Positions 25,351 to 33,331 are shown, counted from the stretch's first letter. The stretch is DNA of 64,000 bases from Blautia schinkii DSM 10518 (GCA_000702025.1 JNKJ01000009.1:219520-283519), one strand, 5' to 3'. Numbers and translations are program-made. The notes: a model not told the origin generated them from the letters alone.

Positions 25351-26285
25351 TACCCAGCTGTAAAGAGCGGGGTAGAAAAATACCTGTCCCCTGAGTCCGG
25401 AAGCATAACCACCATTGTCTTTCCTTTATTTTCCGGCTTCACAGCCAGCTTAACGGCGGCCGACAGAGCTGCGCCTGAAGATATTCCCGCAAGAATTCCC
25501 TCTGACTTAGCGAGACGCCTTGCCCAGGTGTAGGCATCGCCTACTTCTACAGTATGTATCTGGTCATAAATATGCCTATCCAAAAGCTCCGGAATAAAAT
25601 TCGCTCCGATTCCCTGAATCCCGTGAGCTCCAGCCTTCCCGCCGGAAAGCAGCGGTGACTCTGCGGGTTCAACGGCAATCACACTGATATCAGGATTCTT
25701 TTCCTTAAGGTAGCGGCCCGCGCCTGTAATGGTTCCTCCGCTTCCCACTCCGGCAATGAAGAAGTCAATCTGGCCTTCCGTATCCTGCCAAAGCTCTGGC
25801 CCGGTTGTCTCGTAATGAGCTCTTGCGTTCGCCAGATTGTCGAATTGGCCTGGGATAAAGCTTCCCGGAATTTGTGCCGCCAGCTCTTCCGCCTTATCAA
25901 TGGCACCTGCCATACCTCTTTCTCCCTCCGTGAGCACCACCTCTGCCCCGTAAGCCTTCAATAAATTGATTCTCTCAACGCTCATTGTCTCTGGCATAGT
26001 AAGAATCATACGATAACCTCTGGCTGCACAGAGCATTGCCAGACCGATACCGGTATTGCCGGAGGTTGGTTCGATGATTACCGCACCCGGGCCGATGAGC
26101 CCGTTTCTCTCTGCATCCTCAATCATATATTTCGCGGCGCGGTCCTTCACGCTTCCTGCCGGATTGAGATACTCCAGCTTCACAAGGACGCGGGCGCCCA
26201 GTTCATACTTCTGTTCCAGACGGCACACCTCCATAAGCGGGGTGTTTCCGATAAATTCTTCTGCTGATTTGTAAATTCCTGACAT
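25350..26285 (-). CDS. cysK: Cysteine synthase (O-acetylserine sulfhydrylase)
   Basis: 311 aa PLP enzyme. PLP-lysine motif NPAGSVKDRAA near residue 45, phosphate/substrate loop EPTSGNTGIGLA near 72, and GSGGTITGAGRYLK near 180 match the family. Converts O-acetylserine and sulfide to cysteine. ATG 26285 has GGGAGGGATTTTA upstream. Upstream gene of cysK-cysE; promoter at 26404-26432. The 120-nt leader contains a small GCCCGG/CCGGGC hairpin, but I see no T-box or S-box. Confidence 0.95.
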   Translation of the reverse strand: MSGIYKSAEEFIGNTPLMEVCRLEQKYELGARVLVKLEYLNPAGSVKDRAAKYMIEDAERNGLIGPGAVIIEPTSGNTGIGLAMLCAARGYRMILTMPETMSVERINLLKAYGAEVVLTEGERGMAGAIDKAEELAAQIPGSFIPGQFDNLANARAHYETTGPELWQDTEGQIDFFIAGVGSGGTITGAGRYLKEKNPDISVIAVEPAESPLLSGGKAGAHGIQGIGANFIPELLDRHIYDQIHTVEVGDAYTWARRLAKSEGILAGISSGAALSAAVKLAVKPENKGKTMVVMLPDSGDRYFSTPLFTAG

Positions 26286-26403
26286 TAAAATCCCTCCCAT
26301 CTGGTATATTCCGAGCCGCATTTTTATTACGCATTGCAGCCTCCCAATGCTAATCCGGCTCCCTGCCCGGAACAGTACCCGGGCACTTATAATTTATCAC
26401 TCT

Positions 26404-26432
26404 ATCATATTACAGTATGACTGGTTCGTCAA
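26404..26432 (-). promoter_or_regulatory. cysK-cysE promoter
   Basis: Minus-strand TTGACG (26432-26427), 17-bp spacer, TATGAT (26409-26404). Confidence 0.7.
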
Positions 26433-26558
26433 TATCAAAGTCACGCGTACATAACACAAGAGTACCACAAGAATGCCACAAGAATACCACGCATACATAA
26501 CTTTTTTACGGTATACGAAACATCCTACTCACGGCTTAACCAAGCGTGCTTCTACGTA

Positions 26559-26603
26559 ATTCGACAAAATGGCGATTCTACGTTTTGTCGAATCGCCATT
26601 TTG
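26559..26603. repeat. Two overlapping, mutually exclusive palindromes
   Basis: Stem A pairs ATTCGACAAAA (26559-26569) with TTTTGTCGAAT (26583-26593). Stem B pairs CAAAATGGCGATTC (26565-26578) with GAATCGCCATTTTG (26590-26603). Both are perfect but share bases. The element ends six bases before the -35 of the next promoter, in the divergent cysK / URO-D intergenic region. Confidence 0.75.
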
Positions 26604-26608
26604 CTTAA

Positions 26609-26637
26609 TTGTATTTACAATTTCATTCACGTATAAT
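26609..26637 (+). promoter_or_regulatory. Promoter of the URO-D-like operon
   Basis: TTGTAT (26609-26614), 17-bp spacer, TATAAT (26632-26637), 43 bp before the start codon at 26681. Confidence 0.65.
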
Positions 26638-26680
26638 AATTGCATATAGAACAGCACTTACCAAAAAGGAGGACGAACGT

Positions 26681-27685
26681 ATGTTAACACCAAGACAAAA
26701 TTTATTAGAAACTATCCGCCACGGTCATCCGGACCGCTATGTAAACCAGTATGAGGCATTCCAGATGGTTTATGGCACCCCCTACACTGCATCCGCTCCC
26801 ATGGCCGTAAAGGGCGGACCGAATGTCGTAAACCAGTGGGGTGTAACCATTTCCTTCCCCGACGGAATGCCGGGTCCATTCCCTGTACACGATGAAGCAC
26901 ATATCGTCTGTAAGGACATTACAGAATGGCGCGATTATGTAAAAGCTCCGAATGTCATCTTTACTCCGGAAGAATGGGCGCCGTTTGTGGAAATTGCCAA
27001 CCAGATTGACCGTGAAAAATATTTCGTAACACCTTTTGTAGCGCCCGGTGTTTTTGAGCAGTGTCATTATCTTCAGGAAATCCAGAACTGTCTGATGAAC
27101 TTCGTCCTGGAGCCAGAGGCAATGCATGAGCTGGTGGATTATATCACGGACTGGGAGGTTCAGTATGCCCAGGAACTCTGCAAATATATCAAACCCGACG
27201 CGTTATTCCATCATGATGACTGGGGAAGCGGAAGCTCCTCCTTTATTTCACCGGAAATGTTTCATGAATATTTTGTTCCTGCCTACAAGAAAATTTACGG
27301 CTGCTACCGCGACTGCGGCGTAGAGGTCATCATCCATCATTCCGATTCCTATGCGGCGAATCTGGTTCCTTCCATGATTGATATCGGCATCGACATCTGG
27401 CAGGGAGTTATGACCTCCAATAAGCTTGAGGAGCTGATTCCGAAATACGGAGATAAGCTGACCTTCATGGGCGGTATCGACAGTGCTGCCATTGACAAGC
27501 CGGATTGGACACGCGAAAATATCGCAGCAGAGGCCCGCCGTGCTGTGGCGCAGTACGGAAGGAAATCCTACATCCCCTGCAACACCATGGGCGGTCCTGA
27601 GAGCATTTATGACGGCGTGTACGACATCTTAACTGAAGAAATCGCTAAGATTAACAAGGAAATTCTGGAGGAGGGCGGCTTCTGA
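26681..27685 (+). CDS. Uroporphyrinogen decarboxylase family protein (methyltransferase-like)
   Basis: 334 aa TIM-barrel protein of the URO-D superfamily. Visible features: HHDDWGSGSSSFISPEMFHE, EVIIHHSDSYAANLVPSMID, FMGGIDSAAID, and a late Cys in YIPCNTMGG. In corrinoid methyltransferases of this fold (MtaA type) zinc is bound by an HxC pair plus a late Cys; here HxD replaces HxC and the late Cys is kept, so a metal site is possible. True heme-pathway HemE is unlikely because no heme genes are near. AAAGGAGG precedes ATG 26681. Followed by a transporter and PucR regulator; substrate unknown. Confidence 0.75.
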   Translation: MLTPRQNLLETIRHGHPDRYVNQYEAFQMVYGTPYTASAPMAVKGGPNVVNQWGVTISFPDGMPGPFPVHDEAHIVCKDITEWRDYVKAPNVIFTPEEWAPFVEIANQIDREKYFVTPFVAPGVFEQCHYLQEIQNCLMNFVLEPEAMHELVDYITDWEVQYAQELCKYIKPDALFHHDDWGSGSSSFISPEMFHEYFVPAYKKIYGCYRDCGVEVIIHHSDSYAANLVPSMIDIGIDIWQGVMTSNKLEELIPKYGDKLTFMGGIDSAAIDKPDWTRENIAAEARRAVAQYGRKSYIPCNTMGGPESIYDGVYDILTEEIAKINKEILEEGGF

Positions 27686-27747
27686 CCGTTTTTCTCTATC
27701 AGTAGGACGGCGGGAGGTTTCCTGCCGTCCGGGGAAGGGGAAGGATT

Positions 27748-29115
27748 ATGGGCGAAAAACACGAAAAGAGGATCAGCTCCTCTCTGAAGAAATTCTTCGG
27801 CATCGGTGATTTTGGTTTTACACTGATGTCAAATATTGACACCTTTTATGCCACCTACTTTTTTACCAATATCGCAAAATTTTCATTGGGAATCGTAACC
27901 ACCATCACTACCATATCCGCGGTGATTGACGCAGTGCTGTCCTGCCTGTACGGCGCCTGGATGAATAAGATCAAGCCGAAAAAATGGGGGCGCTACCGCT
28001 CCTGGCTGGTGCTTACCCCGTGGATGGTCCCGTTTCTGTATGCACTGCAGTTCTTTAAAATCAACAACGGCATTTTAGGTATCGTAATCATGACCGTGGC
28101 TATGATCACCAGCCGGATTGCCTGGAATATTCCCTACATAGCGAATATTTCCATGATCAATGTGGCGGGCAAGACCACAGAGGACCGCATGGCGCTCTCC
28201 TCCACCAGAATGGTGTGGACTTCCCTGGGAAGCGTGGTTTATTCCTACGCGGGTCCAGTTGTAGTTGCATTGTTCGCGGGCTGGCTGGGTGAAAATAACG
28301 CTTATGCGGCTACGGCCTTCGTATTTGCCGCATTAATGGCTGCAGGCTATTACGCACATTTCAAAATGTTTGACGGATATGAGGAAACCGGCGAGGAGGA
28401 GCTTGCCCGTCTTGCCGCACAGGCAAAGCAAAAGCGTCAGGATAAGCAGGCCAAAGTAAGCGCCTGGGCAGCCATCCGCTGTAATCCACACCTCATCGGC
28501 CTGCTTCTTTCCAGCACCACCAAATATATGGTTCTGTTTCTTGTAAACGGTATGGCTGTATATTATTTTAAATACATCAGCCACAACGACGGACTTCTGG
28601 CCACCTTTGTGCTGATCACAAACCTTCTGGGCGTAGTGGCGTCCTATATTTCCAAATTTGTGGTTGCCAGGCTTTCCGCAAAGAAAACCGTTGTATTTTC
28701 CTATCTGCTCATGGCAGTGGGTATGATCGCGGCGTTCCTGATTTATCAAAGCACCTGGGTTGTCATCGCACTTATGTGCGTAGTGGTCTTTGCCATGACT
28801 CTCACCAATGCGTGCGAGCCGGAGCTCTTCGCCAATTGCGCAGGCTACAGCTCAAAAAAGACAGGTTATGATACCACTGGCACGGTTATGGGTCTGTTGA
28901 CAGTCCCCGTAAAAGTTGGTATTGTGATGAGAGGAATCCTGATCAGCGCAGCCCTGGCAATCGGCGGCTTTTCTGCTGATATTGACCCGGCGGCGGCCAG
29001 CGCAGCCGTACAGCGCGGAATCTGCATCGGCTTCATGATCATTCCGGCTGTTGTTATTTTTATAGGCTCTCTTGCACTCCTCTTCGGATACCGTCTGGAT
29101 GAGAATAAAGCCTGA
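27748..29115 (+). CDS. MFS/GPH-family transporter
   Basis: 455 aa with about twelve membrane helices. The N-terminus (KFFGIGDFGFTLMSNIDTFY, ATYFFTN) is the GPH (MelB-like cation symporter) pattern FGxGDxGxN, and a central charged loop (EEELARLAAQAKQKRQDKQ) separates the halves. GGGGAAGGGGAAGGATT precedes the ATG. It lies 62 bp after the URO-D-like gene; a GGACGGC/GCCGTCC hairpin (27702-27730) sits between them. Probably imports the compound acted on by that protein. Confidence 0.8.
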   Translation: MGEKHEKRISSSLKKFFGIGDFGFTLMSNIDTFYATYFFTNIAKFSLGIVTTITTISAVIDAVLSCLYGAWMNKIKPKKWGRYRSWLVLTPWMVPFLYALQFFKINNGILGIVIMTVAMITSRIAWNIPYIANISMINVAGKTTEDRMALSSTRMVWTSLGSVVYSYAGPVVVALFAGWLGENNAYAATAFVFAALMAAGYYAHFKMFDGYEETGEEELARLAAQAKQKRQDKQAKVSAWAAIRCNPHLIGLLLSSTTKYMVLFLVNGMAVYYFKYISHNDGLLATFVLITNLLGVVASYISKFVVARLSAKKTVVFSYLLMAVGMIAAFLIYQSTWVVIALMCVVVFAMTLTNACEPELFANCAGYSSKKTGYDTTGTVMGLLTVPVKVGIVMRGILISAALAIGGFSADIDPAAASAAVQRGICIGFMIIPAVVIFIGSLALLFGYRLDENKA

Positions 29116-29204
29116 GTCAGGACCAGTCATGAGGAGACTGTAAGCAAATGATAAGATTTATGCCTGAATCAGGAACCAAGCATAAGGAGGCTGTAATCCG
29201 ATGA
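29110..29204 (+). repeat. Imperfect direct repeat carrying the regulator's RBS
   Basis: The bases 29110-29151 and 29162-29204 are diverged copies: GCCTGA-TCAGGA, then CCA, CAT-AGGAG-CTGTAA, and -ATGA. The first copy covers the end of the transporter gene, the second provides AAGGAGG for the PucR start. Both contain the palindrome CCTGA-N-TCAGG. Confidence 0.75.
29148..29204 (+). CDS. Possible 18-aa leader peptide overlapping the PucR start
   Basis: ATG 29148 with GAGGAG 12 bases upstream opens MIRFMPESGTKHKEAVIR and stops at TGA 29202-29204, overlapping the next ATG as ATGA. It exists because the RBS region is duplicated. It may couple translation into the regulator or be fortuitous. Confidence 0.35.
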   Translation: MIRFMPESGTKHKEAVIR

Positions 29205-30760
29205 ACGCAAATTCTGCCCTGCTTAATTTAGAAATTATATATGAAGCGTTAGTAAAACACGGCTTGGAGCTCGAGTATCACCCGGCTGATGAGATGCCCG
29301 GGCTTCGTGACCTCCGGTTTTACGATGCGGACAATAACGCAGATATGGAAGATTACCTCCTTCTCTGCCCCCGGGAGCGGGGAAACCAGCTTCCGGAGGC
29401 AGGGTCCCTGCTTTTACTGGGAGAATGGACCTCAGAGGAGTTCAATACCTCTGCTGCCTATCTGCTGATTGATTCGCCCTTTGATCTGTACCATCTCATC
29501 AATATTCTCCAGGAGCTGTTTGCATATTACGAGAATCTGGAGGACAGGCTTACGGAAATCCTTTCTAAAAACAGCAGCCTCACAGATATCTGTACCATAG
29601 GACTCAATCATTTCAACTGTCCTGTGTTTGTTCATGATGAATATTATTATATTCTTGCATGTCCGCAGCTCATGGAAGGGAAAACAAATTTCGATTACAA
29701 TGCACAGGCAGGGCATTATATGCAGGACAGCCAGACTCTCGTCCAGTTCCAGACCAGCGTCAATTATCAGGAAACGCTCAAAACTCACGGCGGACAGTTC
29801 TGGGACAGTGACTTCAATGACGAACAATGCCTCTATTGCAATATCTGGATTGACAAAATTTATAAGGGCAGGCTGATTGTCCTTGATACCGAGCCTACTC
29901 CCGGTAAGCTCCGGGTGGTCACTTATCTGGGCGGTATCATCACCCAGGCGATTCTGAACCGGTATATGGATTACATCCGTGCAGACGGCAACCCACTGCG
30001 CCAGATTGTCATCAATGGAGTAGAGGGCACCAAAATCGACTTTCACGCACTTGTGGAGGAAACGGCTAAGATGGGCTGGAAAGTGGATGACCAATATATC
30101 TGCGGCAAAATCAACTTTGTGAGCGATGAGCTCTCCCGGCTGATGGTGTTCGGCATCTGCAATGAGATACAGCTAAAGATTAAGGGCAGCTACACCTGCT
30201 ATTACAAAAATGCAATTTATATCTTGGTAAATATCACGCAGGGAAAGCTGACCCGCAAGGAATTCCGCCAAAATATGTGTGTCATCATCCGGGAATCCCT
30301 TCTCCATATCGGTGTGTCCGACGAGTTCAGCAGCCTTTTAAATTTCCCGGAATATATCAAGCAGGCCGATATCGCGCTCACCTACTGCCGCGAGGAGGAA
30401 ACGCCTCTCTGGTATAACGAATTCAAAGACCACGCTCTGCGCTACTGGCTCACCAGAGGCACCGGACACCTCTCTTTCCGCACAATCCGGGCCGGAGAGC
30501 TTGCGCTTCTGAAAAAATACGACCAGGAAAATGCCACGGACCTGTACGAAACCCTGAAAACCTATCTCCTATGCGAGCGGAAAAGCACACTCACCGCCCA
30601 GGTACTGGATATCCACCGGAGCACTCTGCCACACCGCCTGGAGCGTATCAGCGAGCTCACCGGGCTGGATTTGGAGGATTTTAAGGTGCGCCTTTATCTT
30701 CTCATGTCCTTCGCCGTAGAGAACCCGGAAATCATACCCGGGGCTGGTTCAGTAGTATAA
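29201..30760 (+). CDS. PucR/CdaR-type transcriptional regulator
   Basis: 519 aa. A long N-terminal sensory region without recognised catalytic motif is followed by a central GGDEF-like CdaR segment and a C-terminal HTH: LKTYLLCERKSTLTAQVLDI followed by HRSTLPHRLERI, the PucR HTH_30 pattern. The family activates catabolic genes in response to the pathway's substrate. Last gene of the URO-D/transporter operon, most likely its regulator. AAGGAGG lies 13 bases before ATG 29201. No terminator is visible between it and the tRNA-Ser promoter 18 bp later. Confidence 0.82.
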   Translation: MNANSALLNLEIIYEALVKHGLELEYHPADEMPGLRDLRFYDADNNADMEDYLLLCPRERGNQLPEAGSLLLLGEWTSEEFNTSAAYLLIDSPFDLYHLINILQELFAYYENLEDRLTEILSKNSSLTDICTIGLNHFNCPVFVHDEYYYILACPQLMEGKTNFDYNAQAGHYMQDSQTLVQFQTSVNYQETLKTHGGQFWDSDFNDEQCLYCNIWIDKIYKGRLIVLDTEPTPGKLRVVTYLGGIITQAILNRYMDYIRADGNPLRQIVINGVEGTKIDFHALVEETAKMGWKVDDQYICGKINFVSDELSRLMVFGICNEIQLKIKGSYTCYYKNAIYILVNITQGKLTRKEFRQNMCVIIRESLLHIGVSDEFSSLLNFPEYIKQADIALTYCREEETPLWYNEFKDHALRYWLTRGTGHLSFRTIRAGELALLKKYDQENATDLYETLKTYLLCERKSTLTAQVLDIHRSTLPHRLERISELTGLDLEDFKVRLYLLMSFAVENPEIIPGAGSVV

Positions 30761-30778
30761 TTTTGATTGAATATCTGC

Positions 30779-30807
30779 TTGACCTTTTTGCTTAATACCG
30801 ATATAAT
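30779..30807 (+). promoter_or_regulatory. tRNA-Ser promoter
   Basis: TTGACC (30779-30784), 17-bp spacer, TATAAT (30802-30807). Confidence 0.8.
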
Positions 30808-30848
30808 AAATAACGGTTCCTGAAACATGTCAGGTAATCCAAGAGCCT

Positions 30849-30936
30849 GGAGATGTACCCAAGTGGCTGAAGGGTCCGCACTCGAAATGCGGTAGGTCGG
30901 GCAACCGGCGCGAGAGTTCAAATCTCTCCATCTCCG
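30849..30936 (+). tRNA. tRNA-Ser (anticodon CGA)
   Basis: 88-nt class II tRNA. Acceptor GGAGATG/CATCTCC with G discriminator, anticodon stem CCGCA/TGCGG around loop CTCGAAA, long variable arm, T arm AGAGTTCAAATCTCT. CCA is not encoded. Confidence 0.95.
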
Positions 30937-30951
30937 TCATAACAATAGGTC

Positions 30952-30989
30952 AAAATAGATGCAGGGTTGAAAAACCCTGCATCTATTTT
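30952..30989. terminator. Strong bidirectional terminator after tRNA-Ser
   Basis: A perfect 17-bp stem (30952-30968 with 30973-30989, core GATGCAGGGTT) around a GAAA tetraloop, with A/T runs at the base. Confidence 0.85.
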
Positions 30990-31068
30990 GTTGCCCAAAA
31001 CCAAATTTAAGGACTGACACTTATGAAAAATCAGGATTGGATGGCTGACACCAGCGGAGTAATACCAT

Positions 31069-31467
31069 TCATGCTCCTGTATAGAGACCACCTTCCGATA
31101 ATGCGTTTTCAACCGCCTTCAATATGGTTTTTGAACTCATGGTTGCTCCGGATATTGCATCGACCTCTACGCTTTGCTGCTGCACCACTGTATCAGTGAT
31201 CACCTCTGCGGCTCTGCCCATACCGTTGTCATGCTTTAAAAGCCGAACCTCGGCAATAGTGTGATTTTTTACCACGACCTCTAAGCGCACTTTAACAAGA
31301 CCGTTGTCATAGCTGCCTAAATAAGTACCGTCAGCAATTTGTGTCAGATCAAATGCTGCATCGTATGCCTTGACCGGTTTTGGCAGGTTAAAAAGCACAA
31401 GGGCGGCAAGTCCCAGAAAGACAACGGCTATAATGGATAGAATCAGTTTTTTCTTTGGTCGTGTCAT
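31069..31467 (-). CDS. FMN-binding domain protein, membrane-anchored
   Basis: 132 aa. One N-terminal helix (residues about 8-27, KLILSIIAVVFLGLAALVLF) and an extracellular FMN-binding domain. The motif DAISGATMSS fits the ApbE flavinylation consensus in which the Thr carries covalent FMN. Known relatives take part in extracytosolic electron transfer. ATG 31467 follows AGGAGGACATGAC and overlaps the MarR stop, so the two genes are coupled. No ApbE or other redox partner is in the window. Electron donor and acceptor unknown. Confidence 0.82.
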   Translation of the reverse strand: MTRPKKKLILSIIAVVFLGLAALVLFNLPKPVKAYDAAFDLTQIADGTYLGSYDNGLVKVRLEVVVKNHTIAEVRLLKHDNGMGRAAEVITDTVVQQQSVEVDAISGATMSSKTILKAVENALSEGGLYTGA

Positions 31468-31919
31468 GTCATGTCCTCCTGCATTTTGTATAAGTTGCCA
31501 ATGAGTTTCAAAACCACATCGGCTGCCGCCACACATTCTTCCTCGTTAATGCCTGTAAATAGCTTCGTGAAAAAAGGGGCGGCTTCCTGTTCCATTTGCC
31601 GCAAAATCTGCCTGCCAAGCTCGGTCAATATAACGCTTTGACTACGGTGGTCTTCAGAACTGTCCTGCAGTGCCACATACCCCTGCCGATGTAAAACCTC
31701 CAGCATTTTGCTGACATTCTGCCTAGAAGTGTCTGTTTCTTTCGCCAATGTGGTAATTGTGGGCGGCGGATTGGTGGGAAGTTCGCTTAAATTGCGCAGC
31801 AAAAACCACTGTTTGGTGGAAAGTCCCTGCACCATTTTGTCTGCCACCACTTGCAATTTGTTTGCCAGCACAAAGGTGCCACCAAACAGGACATATTGTT
31901 TGTTTTCTGGTGTTTTCAT
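31464..31919 (-). CDS. MarR family transcriptional regulator
   Basis: 151 aa. Winged helix at about residues 45-105: TITTLAKETDTSRQNVSKML, then an SEDHRSQSVILTELG wing. ATG 31919 is supported by GAGGTAGATAGA. It probably represses its own two-gene operon by binding the 11-bp inverted repeat that flanks the -10 hexamer (31946-31980). The co-encoded flavin protein suggests a redox or quinone-type signal, which is inference. Confidence 0.88.
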   Translation of the reverse strand: MKTPENKQYVLFGGTFVLANKLQVVADKMVQGLSTKQWFLLRNLSELPTNPPPTITTLAKETDTSRQNVSKMLEVLHRQGYVALQDSSEDHRSQSVILTELGRQILRQMEQEAAPFFTKLFTGINEEECVAAADVVLKLIGNLYKMQEDMT

Positions 31920-31945
31920 TCTATCTACCTCTCTACTCAAAGTAT

Positions 31946-31990
31946 GCAACCTATTGCCTATATTATACGCAATAGGTTGCGTTTTGTCAA
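31946..31990 (-). promoter_or_regulatory. Promoter with MarR-type operator
   Basis: Minus-strand TTGACA (31990-31985), 17-bp spacer, TATAAT (31967-31962), a perfect consensus. GCAACCTATTG (31946-31956) and CAATAGGTTGC (31970-31980) form a perfect inverted repeat around the -10. Confidence 0.8.
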
Positions 31991-32148
31991 GTCCATAGGA
32001 AAAGCGCCGATGTTACAAACAATATCAAGGTAATTTACCGCCTAAGCATACCGGATTGCCAACCTGGCCCGGGCTGGTTACAATCAGTACCGAAAAATCC
32101 CGGGAAAATCAGCCAGGAAAAGTCAACGAAATATAAGTCCCATTTATC

Positions 32149-32177
32149 TTGACAAGAGTATCTTCTACATGTATAAT
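32149..32177 (+). promoter_or_regulatory. tRNA-Trp promoter
   Basis: TTGACA (32149-32154), 17-bp spacer, TATAAT (32172-32177): perfect consensus. Confidence 0.85.
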
Positions 32178-32196
32178 TCCAACATAAGCAATTTTT

Positions 32197-32267
32197 AGGG
32201 GATTGGTCAAATGGTATGACAGAGGTCTCCAAAACCTTTAGTGGGAGTTCGATTCTCTCATCCCCTG
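32197..32267 (+). tRNA. tRNA-Trp (anticodon CCA)
   Basis: Acceptor AGGGGAT/ATCCCCT with G discriminator (usual for Trp), D stem GTC/GAC, anticodon stem GAGGT/ACCTT around loop CTCCAAA, T arm GGGAGTTCGATTCTCTC. CCA is not encoded. Confidence 0.93.
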
Positions 32268-32276
32268 CTTAAAGCT

Positions 32277-32311
32277 ACAGCCAGTCGATAAATCCGACTG
32301 GCTGTTTTTTA
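32277..32311 (+). terminator. Terminator after tRNA-Trp
   Basis: ACAGCCAGTCG (32277-32287) pairs perfectly with CGACTGGCTGT (32295-32305), followed by TTTTTTAT. Confidence 0.88.
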
Positions 32312-32391
32312 TATTATAGGTAAGTACCCCTAACTCTTCTGGCGAAAAAGAACACATTGTATTATAGGCCAAAACCCTTGAAAAACCGCCA

Positions 32392-32442
32392 TGTCAAAAA
32401 ATTTTGACAGGCAAAAAACAACGATATCAAAGAACTTTGATA
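32392..32442 (+). promoter_or_regulatory. Two tandem operator palindromes upstream of the XRE gene
   Basis: TGTCAAAA-AA-TTTTGACA (32392-32409) and TATCAAAG-AA-CTTTGATA (32425-32442): two perfect 8-bp inverted repeats with the same 2-bp spacer, 33 bp centre to centre (about three helical turns). A possible promoter, TTGATA-16-TATGAC, overlaps the second. The XRE protein encoded 53 bp downstream is the likely ligand (inferred). Confidence 0.65.
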
Positions 32443-32494
32443 GACATTCATCCCCGGATATGACATGATAACACCGAAAGCGAGGAACAAGGTT

Positions 32495-32902
32495 ATGGAA
32501 ATTGGAAGCAAGTTAAAGACCGCACGGACAGCGTCGGGATACACGCAGGAAAAAGTAGCTGAGGAAATTCAAGTTTCCCGCCAGACCATCTCCAATTGGG
32601 AGAACGAAAAATCTTACCCGGATATTGTAAGTGTGATCAAGCTAAGCGACCTCTATAATATCAGCCTTGACGAACTGCTGAAAGGAGATGTTAAAATGAT
32701 CGAGCACCTGGAAGAAACCACGAATATAGTAGAAAGCAACCGTAAGCTGCTGATTGCCGTGGGAGTCAATGTAGCGCTTATGATCCTGTTTATCCTATTT
32801 AACAGCTTAATCGCCAGGAATAAATACCTCATTGCCGTGTGTGCAACCCTTGCTATCGTGGGTACTACCACCCTGTTTTACCAGATTATCAAAAAATTTT
32901 AG
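32495..32902 (+). CDS. XRE family regulator with membrane tail
   Basis: 135 aa. N-terminal HTH_3 domain (residues 1-62): IGSKLKTARTASGYTQEKVA, with recognition helix VSRQTISNWENEKSYPD. The C-terminal 45 residues form two membrane helices (LLIAVGVNVALMILFILFNS and a second near 112), so it is a membrane-tethered regulator. ATG 32495 follows GAGGAACAAGG. Eleven bases before the next membrane gene; probably binds the twin palindromes at 32392-32442. Confidence 0.85.
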   Translation: MEIGSKLKTARTASGYTQEKVAEEIQVSRQTISNWENEKSYPDIVSVIKLSDLYNISLDELLKGDVKMIEHLEETTNIVESNRKLLIAVGVNVALMILFILFNSLIARNKYLIAVCATLAIVGTTTLFYQIIKKF

Positions 32903-32913
32903 GAGGAACCAAT

Positions 32914-33237
32914 ATGACCTGGTATATTGTTGTTTTCGTATTTATTACATTGTTAGGAGCCTTTACACTCTCATACCAAATTTATAAGCTGACAGAATTA
33001 GATGCCTCATGCCGCGGCCTCAAGCACCCAAAATTCTGGGGTGTCTTCGCTCTGGGTGGAAATAACGGCAGCGGCGGGCTGCTGCTCTATCTTCTCGGCC
33101 GCCGGAAATACCCCGCCCAGATCAGCGAGACAGACGCCCTGGAAATGAACTCCCGCAAGAAAAAGGCAAGCGTCAGCCTTATCTTTATCGCGGTTGGTGC
33201 GGTCTGCCTCATAGTGACGGTGGTTTTCACGATGTAA
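32914..33237 (+). CDS. Small membrane protein linked to the XRE regulator
   Basis: 107 aa with helices at about 3-22 and 85-105 and a middle segment GVFALGGNNGSGGLLLYLLG that may be a re-entrant loop. AGGAGG precedes ATG 32914. No family recognised. Encoded directly after a membrane-tethered XRE protein, so the pair may act together, for example as regulator and partner; this is only positional inference. Confidence 0.6.
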   Translation: MTWYIVVFVFITLLGAFTLSYQIYKLTELDASCRGLKHPKFWGVFALGGNNGSGGLLLYLLGRRKYPAQISETDALEMNSRKKKASVSLIFIAVGAVCLIVTVVFTM

Positions 33238-33264
33238 GTATCAGACTTGGCTTTCACACGCTGT

Positions 33265-33310
33265 TAGTGCCGCCCGGCGTAAATACACTATGCATTGTCG
33301 GGAGGCACTA
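33265..33310. terminator. Hairpin between convergent genes
   Basis: TAGTGCC-g-CCCG (33265-33276) pairs with CGGG-a-GGCACTA (33299-33310). It has no U-run, so a weak or factor-aided terminator is the likely use. Confidence 0.4.
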
Positions 33311-33331
33311 GTGATAAAATGGACAGAACAC

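Noticed and set aside
26286..26403. T-box or SAM-type leader before cysK
   Set aside because: The leader is only about 120 nt with one short hairpin and lacks T-box or S-box conserved sequences.
26681..27685. hemE (uroporphyrinogen III decarboxylase)
   Set aside because: Same fold, but the neighbours are a transporter and a PucR regulator, no heme genes are near, and the sequence around the active site reads like the wider URO-D/methyltransferase group.
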